Assembly: GCA_964516325.1 (NCBI GenBank)
Contig: CAZFAP010000127.1
Span: 1 to 14,341, forward strand
Source of the DNA: CAZFAP01 sp964516325
GTDB lineage: Bacteria > Auribacterota > JABMQX01
DNA length: 14,341 nt
Reading direction: 5' to 3'
Shown here: positions 4,918 to 12,002 of the stretch, in pieces
Layout: each line of letters opens with the position of its first letter
Numbering within the stretch: the first letter of the stretch is position 1
The notes under the pieces: model-generated
The model's input: only the letters and a program-made list of their open reading frames with translations
Told to the model about the DNA's origin: nothing
Database searches by the model: none
Made by a program: the position numbers and the translations under genes

Positions 4918-6963
4918 ATGAAATTCGGCTGGCTGAAAGCGTCGGCGGACTTGCCTCACGGGAGGGCTGCTGTGCGGATCCTGTGGGGTTTCGTGGTGCT
5001 CGTCCTGTTGAGCAGCTTGAAACTAACCCCTGTTCAGGGGGGTCAGCGTTCCGGGGCCGCAACACTGGTGACCGGAAAGCAGCCTGCTGGCCGGATGCAG
5101 CCGGGGTCACGCGTCCTTCAACTCCCGAGAGACCGGTCGCTTGGGGTGCTCAAGGTCAAAGACACAAGTGCAGATTCCGGGGCGGATGCCCTCGAATTCG
5201 GGCGGGAAGAATCCGAGGGATGGGAGTATCTCGGCGAGGCGATGGGCGATGTCATTGTTCCTGCCGGCAAGCGCCTGAGACTCTGGGTTCATCCGGCGGC
5301 CTTAAGCGATTTATCGGGGCTTCGAAAGCTCAAGCCCGATGACCTCCACATCTTGTGCGTCTCTGGTGACGGTGTCCCTGACGGCGTGACCCCCGATGAC
5401 CGGTGCATGGCGCACCTGAGCGGTCTCACAGGACTGAGGGTCCTGATGCTCGTCAAAGCCAATGTTACCGACAGCGGTCTGCGCTGGATAAGAGGGCTGA
5501 AATCCTTGACGAAGCTATACCTCCAATCGGAGAAGCTGAGCGACGCGGGCATGGCTCATATAGCGGAACTCAGGTCGCTGGAGATTCTGGAGGTTATGAG
5601 TCCCGAGATTACGGATGCAGGGCTCGGTCACCTGGCAAACTTGAGGTCGCTGCGGGAACTGTACATTTGGAGTCCCAGAGTCCGCGGTCCGGGCCTGGTT
5701 CATCTCGCAGACTTGTCCTCTCTCAGGAATCTCAATCTCGAAGGCAACCACTTCGGAGATGACGGATTGAAATACCTGAAGGACGTTCATTCCGTGAAAA
5801 AGCTGAACCTCCAAAGAATGCTGAATCTCACCGATGCAGGGTTGGCCCATGTAGCGAATCTTGCCCAACTGACCGATCTGAATCTCGCCGATACCCCCAT
5901 TGCTGACCGGGGGCTTGCACACCTATCGAGGCTTACGGAGCTGGAGAGGCTGAGCCTCTACAATACCCAAATCACCGATGAAGGGCTTGTTCATCTCAAG
6001 GCGTTGCGCTCACTGAAGAGATTGAACATTGGCAAAAGGGGGCGCACGAAAGGTGAGATCACCGACAAAGGGCTGGCGAACCTGAAAGAGATCAAATCTC
6101 TCCAGTATCTGGACCTACCGAGTGAAAGCGCGACGGACAAGGGTCTCGCCGATTTGTCGGAGCTCAGCAATCTCAGGCACCTCAGCCTTCCCGTGCGCTG
6201 GTACATAGACGCGAAGTACTACACCAAGTATTACACCCACAAAGGGCTGAGTGAACTGGTGAAGCTCTCCTTGCTTGAAGAGCTCCATATTGCCGGGCCA
6301 GGCGTGACCGATTCCGGGATGTCCGACATTGCTAAGCTGACCAATCTGAGAGACCTCAGCCTGTTCGGCTGCCCTGTGACCAAGCAGGGCCTGGCAAGGT
6401 TGGGTTCACTGAAGTCCCTGCAAAAGCTGTTCGTGCACAGGGCGAATATAACGCTCTCCGACATTGCTCACCTTAATGGGCTATCCAATTTGACCTACCT
6501 GAGGGTGTCGGGTATCCGCCGGGACGGCTCACCCCTGAACATTTCGGGACTGACTCACCTCGAGGACCTCACTCTGACACTCGAGAAGAACTCGGCGTTC
6601 CGTGACGAGGATTTAGCCTGCCTGGCAAAACTGACTCGACTCAAGTACCTGCAATTGTGCTGCGATGACTCGTTGATCAGCGACGAAGGACTTAGACATC
6701 TGGCCGGAGTGACATCGCTCGAATTTCTTAACATCGGCGGTAGCAAATTGACTGACCGTTCCCTGAGATACCTGGGCGATATGCGGAGGCTGTGGCACTT
6801 GAGAATCACCGGCGATTTCACGGACAAGGGGCTGCACTATCTGGAAGCGCTCGAGCGGCTCGGAATCCTGAGCATCACGTCCGAAAACGCCTTCAGCAAA
6901 GCGGCTCTGGACCGGCTCCGAAAGCAGCTGCCGAACATTCAGGTCCTCACCATTGTCCCGTAG
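4918..6963 (+). CDS. LRR-B: membrane-anchored or exported LRR protein
   Basis: 681 residues. ATG 4918 is preferred over the in-frame GTG 4915 because AAGGAG (4905-4910) lies 7 nt before it. The N-terminus MKFGWLKASADLP resembles that of the M56 protein LRR-D (MGHGWIQALADLP). It is followed by a single hydrophobic helix (about 20-33) and SSLKLTPVQ, which resembles the stretch after the last M56 helix in LRR-D (GGLKLVRVQ). The protein thus looks like an M56-LRR fusion with nearly the whole peptidase removed. Residues 66-165 are the pre-LRR module (R-D-R-S-L-G, GWEYLGEAMGDVIVPAGKRL, PDDRCM). About 19 LRRs follow, interrupted by the Tyr-rich insert (6199-6237), with the cap ending in LTIVP. Sister of LRR-A (shared LWVHPAALSDLS and RGPGL). 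It has no enzymatic motif. The gap after LRR-A is 63 bp, with no terminator. Confidence 0.9.
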   Translation: MKFGWLKASADLPHGRAAVRILWGFVVLVLLSSLKLTPVQGGQRSGAATLVTGKQPAGRMQPGSRVLQLPRDRSLGVLKVKDTSADSGADALEFGREESEGWEYLGEAMGDVIVPAGKRLRLWVHPAALSDLSGLRKLKPDDLHILCVSGDGVPDGVTPDDRCMAHLSGLTGLRVLMLVKANVTDSGLRWIRGLKSLTKLYLQSEKLSDAGMAHIAELRSLEILEVMSPEITDAGLGHLANLRSLRELYIWSPRVRGPGLVHLADLSSLRNLNLEGNHFGDDGLKYLKDVHSVKKLNLQRMLNLTDAGLAHVANLAQLTDLNLADTPIADRGLAHLSRLTELERLSLYNTQITDEGLVHLKALRSLKRLNIGKRGRTKGEITDKGLANLKEIKSLQYLDLPSESATDKGLADLSELSNLRHLSLPVRWYIDAKYYTKYYTHKGLSELVKLSLLEELHIAGPGVTDSGMSDIAKLTNLRDLSLFGCPVTKQGLARLGSLKSLQKLFVHRANITLSDIAHLNGLSNLTYLRVSGIRRDGSPLNISGLTHLEDLTLTLEKNSAFRDEDLACLAKLTRLKYLQLCCDDSLISDEGLRHLAGVTSLEFLNIGGSKLTDRSLRYLGDMRRLWHLRITGDFTDKGLHYLEALERLGILSITSENAFSKAALDRLRKQLPNIQVLTIVP

Positions 6964-7029
6964 CAGGCAAGAAGGCGTCGGAAGGTGGAATTGTCAGTTA
7001 ATGAAACTTCTGTGGGTGGGAGATTGAGG

Positions 7030-8967
7030 ATGATGAGGAACCTGAAAAAAGCCCGGCACAACTGGCTTGTCGGTGCCGCGCCTACGCTTGCGGCGTTGGC
7101 ATGTGCGGTCTTGGTCTTTGCCGCTTTCGCGGCGAGTTCGTCCGCGGCGGCAGCGACGACTCAGAAGACGGAAGATACGCGAGCGAAGGACTACGTCGTC
7201 CATTTTCAAAGGGATCGTTCCGTGGGGCGCCTTTTGGCTCAGGACGCATCCCTCGAACGGCAGATCGTCGCTTTCCACTACTGGGTGGACAACGCTGAAT
7301 GGGAATACTTTGGCGAGGCGATCGGTGACGTTGTGGTTCCTCCGGACAAACGGCTGTGGTTAATGGTCAAGAAGAATGCCAGGAGGGACCTGTCCGCTCT
7401 CTCTCACCTTAGCCCGGACCAACTCCATACTGTCTCCTTTGGGTACACCCCGCCCCAGGAGCAGGACACAGCGCCGGGCGATACGTGCATGCAGCACGTC
7501 GCTCACCTGACAGGCCTAAAAGTTTTGGACCTGAACTACACAAAGATCACAGACCGCGGTCTGCGGTATATGGCAAACTTTGGATCGCTGGAGCGCCTGA
7601 CGCTGCCGCCTAACACCACGGACGCAGGTCTGGCTTACGTTGCCCAGTTACTCTCCCTGAAATGTCTGTACTTCACTGAAAATAGGGTAACCAACTCAGG
7701 TTTGGCCCAACTGGCGGGGTTGAGGTCGCTGGAAGAGCTTCAGCTTGGGGGAGAGTTCATCGGGGACGCGGGATTAGCCCACCTCAAAAGGTTGCCGAGA
7801 CTCAGATACCTCCTGCTGTGGGGCAAGGGGTTCTCCGACGCCGGGTTGGTCCACCTCAAGAACGTTCCTTCCCTGAGAATCCTCAATCTCATGCACCTTC
7901 CAATCACGGATGCAGGTGCGGCGCACCTGGGCAATCTGATGCAACTGGAGAACTTGAGCCTTTACAATACGAAAGTCACGGACGCGGGCCTTGTTCACCT
8001 CCAGCGGATGCGCTCCCTGAAGAAACTGGATATCGGCAAGCAAGGATCAACAAAGGGCGAGGTTTCGGACGAAGGGGCGGCTCATTTGAAGGAGATAAAG
8101 ACTCTCGAGCACCTGGAGTTGCCGAACGAGAGTGTGACGGATAAAGGACTGGCTCATTTGTCGGAACTTCGAATGCTCAAGTACCTCAGCGTCCCCGTGC
8201 CCCATTACATTGACCCGAAGTACTACAAGAAGTACTACACGGAAGAGGGGCTTAAGGAACTGACCAAGCTGCGAATGCTCGAGGAACTCTTCCTCGCCGG
8301 CCCGGGCGTCACCAACGCGGGGATGGCTCACGTCGCCCAACTGACAAATCTGAAGAACCTCACTCTCTTCGGCTGCCCGATAACGGACGAAGGTCTGGCG
8401 AAGCTGGCTGCGCTGAGTTCCTTGAATAGGTTGTCTCTAATGGAGGTGAACGTGACCGTGTCTGGTCTGGCTCATCTCAACGCCTTGTCCAATGTGACCT
8501 ATCTGAGGGTGAACCAAATCGGTCGGGGCAGCTCCCCCTTAAACATCGGGGGACTGACCCGGCTGGAGGAGTTCCATCTTTTCCTCAAGAGAGGTCCTTC
8601 GCTTCGAGACAAGGATTTGGCTTGCCTGGCAAAGCTGACACGATTGAAGAACTTGCAGCTCGGCCCGCAAGATTCCGAGATCGGCGATGCAGGGATTCAG
8701 CATCTATCTGGCCTGACCTCTCTCGAGCTTCTCATCGTCGGAGGCCGCAATTTCACCGACACCGGACTCGAGTATTTGGCCGGCATGACAAAGTTGAACC
8801 GCCTGACCGTCACCGGGGACTTCACGGACGACGGTCTGCGTTACCTCGAAGGGCTTCGAGGACTGGGAAGTCTGAGCATTACTTCCGAAAGCGCCTTCAG
8901 CGAAACGGCCCTCGAGCGACTGCGAGAGAAACTGCCGAATGTCCAGATGTTGAAGGTCGTCCCGTGA
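7030..8967 (+). CDS. LRR-C: secreted LRR protein
   Basis: 645 residues from ATG 7030. GTG 6985 is in frame upstream but has no ribosome site and would precede the signal peptide by 15 residues; GGGAG (7018-7022) suits ATG 7030, and ATG 7033 is equally possible. The signal peptide is basic (MMRNLKKARHNW) followed by a long hydrophobic core to about residue 42, with an Ala-rich cleavage region, so the protein is exported rather than stably anchored. Residues 56-155 are the pre-LRR module (VVHFQRDRSVG, WEYFGEAIGDVVVP, Cys 153). About 19 LRRs carry the family inserts: Tyr-rich (8203-8241) and SSPLNIGGLT. The cap ends LKVVP. It groups with LRR-D and LRR-E by the LLLWGKGFSDAGLVHL repeat, and residue numbering is colinear with LRR-E through the first 170 residues. 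The binding partner is unknown. Confidence 0.9.
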   Translation: MMRNLKKARHNWLVGAAPTLAALACAVLVFAAFAASSSAAAATTQKTEDTRAKDYVVHFQRDRSVGRLLAQDASLERQIVAFHYWVDNAEWEYFGEAIGDVVVPPDKRLWLMVKKNARRDLSALSHLSPDQLHTVSFGYTPPQEQDTAPGDTCMQHVAHLTGLKVLDLNYTKITDRGLRYMANFGSLERLTLPPNTTDAGLAYVAQLLSLKCLYFTENRVTNSGLAQLAGLRSLEELQLGGEFIGDAGLAHLKRLPRLRYLLLWGKGFSDAGLVHLKNVPSLRILNLMHLPITDAGAAHLGNLMQLENLSLYNTKVTDAGLVHLQRMRSLKKLDIGKQGSTKGEVSDEGAAHLKEIKTLEHLELPNESVTDKGLAHLSELRMLKYLSVPVPHYIDPKYYKKYYTEEGLKELTKLRMLEELFLAGPGVTNAGMAHVAQLTNLKNLTLFGCPITDEGLAKLAALSSLNRLSLMEVNVTVSGLAHLNALSNVTYLRVNQIGRGSSPLNIGGLTRLEEFHLFLKRGPSLRDKDLACLAKLTRLKNLQLGPQDSEIGDAGIQHLSGLTSLELLIVGGRNFTDTGLEYLAGMTKLNRLTVTGDFTDDGLRYLEGLRGLGSLSITSESAFSETALERLREKLPNVQMLKVVP

Positions 8968-9031
8968 TCGGGGAGGTTGAGGGCAGAAACGGCTATTCCA
9001 GGAACAACTCCTGACAGAAAGGAGCAGACAG

Positions 9032-11938
9032 ATGGGACACGGTTGGATCCAAGCACTGGCGGATTTACCTCCGGTTGTGGACATCATGCTGAAAATTACA
9101 GCCCTGCTCGTCGTGGGATGGATTTTCCATCTCCTCCTCCGTCGGCGGAATCCCCGCTGGCGGATGCTGTTGTGGCGAGGGGCAGTTGCGGGCGTTGTCC
9201 TTCTCCCGCTGCTCGGAGTTCTTTTGCCGAAAATCCAATTGGCTGTGCTCGGGGCAAACGAAGAGGTTCCGACACCCCCTGTAGCCGCCAGGCCCCTCGT
9301 GGGTTACGCTGCGGGATTTTCGGGTCCCGATTCTCGCCCGGGATGGACGCCGATGCCGGTAAGCGGCACGCGACAGGTCAGCCCTCAGACCGTTCCTTCA
9401 TCGCAACCGAGCTCTGGCATTTCCGATTGGCTGCGTGCGCATTACCGCTACGTGCTCCTGGGCACATGGGGGACAGTCGTGCTCGTCCTGGCTTCGCGTA
9501 CCGCGCGGCGCGATGCCCGGCTGCGGCGCATTTTGAAAGACTCTCGTCCGGCGCCGGAGTGGGCACAAAGACTCCTCAAAATGGTTGCCGCCGATGTCGA
9601 ATGCAGACGGGGCGTGGGCTTGCGCCGTTCTCCCGAAGCCGTTTCACCGCTTCTCACGGGAATGCGCAAGCCGGTCATCGTCTTGCCAGACCGCATGGCG
9701 TCGCCGGAATGCACCGAGGACCTTCGAGGTGTTTTTGTGCATGAACTGGCCCATTTGAAAACCGGGGACATTCTGTGGTCACAATTCATCCAGACCCTTT
9801 CCATCGCCCTGTGGTTTCACCCCCTGCTGTGGCGTGTCCGTCGGGCTCACGCCACCGCCTGCGAGCAAGCGTGCGATGCCAGGGCGGCCGAGTATGTGGG
9901 AGACGTGGAGGCGTATTCAGGGACGTTGGCTCGCGTGGCGTTGGGGCTGCTCGGACGACATCACGCCAGCGGCGGCATACCAATGGCTCGCAAGCCGCAA
10001 ATCAGAGTGCGATTGGAGGTCTTGAGCCGGAGGATATGGCCTACGCTCCGCCGGCGCTGGGTACTCCTGTCAGCCCTTTCGTCCATCCTCGTCCTGAGCG
10101 TCCTGGGCGGCTTGAAACTTGTCCGGGTTCAGGACTTCCCCGGCTACGGTTTCGCGGCGGCGTCCGAAAGACGCGGCGCCCAGCCGAGCGAACCCGGGGC
10201 TCGCACCGTTCACTTTCCTCCATACCGGTCGTTGGGCGCCCTTTACGTTCAAGACGCAGGAGCAAGAAGGGTGATCGAGACTTTCTATCACTGGATTAAC
10301 GGCACGAGCTGGGAATATTTCGACGAAGCCGTAGGGGACGTCGTCGTCCCTGCGGGCAAGCGGCTTCGGCTGACTGTCAGTCCGGAAGGCTGGCAAGACC
10401 TGTCACCCCTTTCTAAGCTCCGTCCCGACGACCTCTACCACCTTGCATTCCTGATGCTGCCGCCCCCTGGCCCGAAGCCCGACGACCGATGTATGCCTCA
10501 TATTGCCCACCTCACCGGACTGAAGGAACTGCATATATGGGAAACCGACATCACAGACAGCGGAATGCGCTATATCACAAACCTGAAGTCGTTGGAGTAT
10601 CTCGTTCTCCCTAACATCAGCAATGCAGGATTGGTTTATGCGACGCAGTTGACGTCTCTGAAAGGGCTGTACTTTAAGAATAATAGTCTGACAAACACCG
10701 GTCTGGCGCAGCTTGCGAACCTGAAGTCGCTGGAAGAACTGGAACTCGGGGGCGGGCAACTGGGCGATGCCGGATTAGTTCACCTGGCGAACCTGCCTAA
10801 GCTGAGCTACCTCCTGCTCTGGGGCAAAGGCTTCACTGAGGCGGGACTTGTCCACCTCGCAAACATCCCGTCGCTGAAGATTCTGAACATGCAGCAGTAT
10901 CAGGTTACCGATGCCGGGCTGGAGCACTTATCGCGCCTTGAGCAACTGGAAGTCGTGAGCTTTTCCGGTCCTCCGGTCAGCGACAATGGCTTCGCTTATC
11001 TCCGGCGGATGCGCTCACTCAGAATACTGGGCGCTCCGCTGGGGGATAACGCCCTGGCTCATCTGAAGGAGATAAAGTCGCTTGAATCCCTCGATCTCCC
11101 CGGGGAGAAGGTGACGGACAAGGAGATGGCATACCTGTCCGAATTCCCCAATCTCAAACACCTGAAAATGTCCATGCCCCACTATATAGACCCGAAGGCT
11201 TACAAGGGCTACTACACTGATAACGGGCTGAGAGAACTGACCAGGGCCCCTCTGCTCGAAGAACTCTTTCTTGCCGGCCCGGGCGTCACCGACGCGGGAA
11301 TGGCACATGTTGCGAAACTCTCCAACCTGAGAGAGCTTTCACTCTTTGGCTGCCCGGTAACGGGGCAAGGCCTCGCCAGGCTGACTGCACTGAAGTCGCT
11401 GAACAAGGTGTGGATGTACGTACCGAGTATGACTATCGGAGACCTCGCTGAATTGAACGGCATCCCCTCATTAACTGAAGTTAGCGCCATAGCAATAGAG
11501 GAAAAGAAATCCGCGCTGAACATCAGCGGGCTGACTCAACTTGAATCCCTTCGTGTCGAGGCCCGAAAACCGTGCATCTTAGGAGATGAGGACCTCGCAT
11601 GCCTTGCGAAGCTTACTCGCCTCAGGGACCTGGCCCTTAGCCCTCTCGAGCTCAGCGATGACGGGGTCAAGCACCTCGCCGGTCTAACGTCTCTCGAGAG
11701 ACTCTGGATCGGTGGTCCCAGTTTGACCGACGAGGGCCTGAAATACCTCAAGGGTATGACGAAACTGGACTATCTGGGATTGACCGGAGACTTCACCGAC
11801 GAGGGCCTGCGGCGCCTCGAAGTCCTCAAAGGGCTGAGAACCTTGAACATCACCTCGGAAAGCGCCTTCAGCAAGGAAGCCCTCGACCGCCTCCGGAAAA
11901 GGCTGCCCAACATTCAAACTTTCACGGTTGTTCCATAG
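9032..11938 (+). CDS. LRR-D: M56 (BlaR1/MecR1-type) sensor peptidase fused to an LRR array
   Basis: 968 residues, ATG with AAAGGAG 7 nt upstream. Residues 1-360 are an M56 head: helices at about 17-36, 46-65, 139-154, 251-265 and 343-359, the zinc motif HELAH (237-241) with following KTGD, the WFHPLLW stretch (261-267), and CEQACD (277-282) supplying the Glu third ligand (E278). In BlaR1/MecR1 this zinc peptidase sits at the inner membrane and acts on the BlaI repressor when its outer sensor binds ligand. Here the outer part is not a penicillin-binding domain. Residues 391-490 are the pre-LRR module (TVHFPPYRSLG, WEYFDEAVGDVVVP, PDDRCM), followed by about 19 LRRs including the Tyr-rich insert (11180-11218) and the VVP cap. 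All zinc ligands are present, so it should be active. It is the only peptidase among the five paralogs and the plausible partner of the repressor, although three genes separate them. Confidence 0.93.
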   Translation: MGHGWIQALADLPPVVDIMLKITALLVVGWIFHLLLRRRNPRWRMLLWRGAVAGVVLLPLLGVLLPKIQLAVLGANEEVPTPPVAARPLVGYAAGFSGPDSRPGWTPMPVSGTRQVSPQTVPSSQPSSGISDWLRAHYRYVLLGTWGTVVLVLASRTARRDARLRRILKDSRPAPEWAQRLLKMVAADVECRRGVGLRRSPEAVSPLLTGMRKPVIVLPDRMASPECTEDLRGVFVHELAHLKTGDILWSQFIQTLSIALWFHPLLWRVRRAHATACEQACDARAAEYVGDVEAYSGTLARVALGLLGRHHASGGIPMARKPQIRVRLEVLSRRIWPTLRRRWVLLSALSSILVLSVLGGLKLVRVQDFPGYGFAAASERRGAQPSEPGARTVHFPPYRSLGALYVQDAGARRVIETFYHWINGTSWEYFDEAVGDVVVPAGKRLRLTVSPEGWQDLSPLSKLRPDDLYHLAFLMLPPPGPKPDDRCMPHIAHLTGLKELHIWETDITDSGMRYITNLKSLEYLVLPNISNAGLVYATQLTSLKGLYFKNNSLTNTGLAQLANLKSLEELELGGGQLGDAGLVHLANLPKLSYLLLWGKGFTEAGLVHLANIPSLKILNMQQYQVTDAGLEHLSRLEQLEVVSFSGPPVSDNGFAYLRRMRSLRILGAPLGDNALAHLKEIKSLESLDLPGEKVTDKEMAYLSEFPNLKHLKMSMPHYIDPKAYKGYYTDNGLRELTRAPLLEELFLAGPGVTDAGMAHVAKLSNLRELSLFGCPVTGQGLARLTALKSLNKVWMYVPSMTIGDLAELNGIPSLTEVSAIAIEEKKSALNISGLTQLESLRVEARKPCILGDEDLACLAKLTRLRDLALSPLELSDDGVKHLAGLTSLERLWIGGPSLTDEGLKYLKGMTKLDYLGLTGDFTDEGLRRLEVLKGLRTLNITSESAFSKEALDRLRKRLPNIQTFTVVP

Positions 11939-12002
11939 GGCCCGAAGAGGCTTGAACGGGCAAAATCGCCGGTGGAAAAAACTTCTTCAGGGGGTGGACA
12001 AG

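Noticed and set aside
8977..9744. 255-codon plus-strand frame
   Set aside because: It overlaps the M56 coding region in another frame; the M56 frame has HELAH, membrane helices and a ribosome site, while this one is Arg/Pro/Ala-rich noise.
2393..11938. Beta-lactam resistance locus
   Set aside because: Repressor and M56 peptidase resemble BlaI/BlaR1, but no penicillin-binding sensor domain, beta-lactamase or PBP2a-like gene is present. The sensor is an LRR array.
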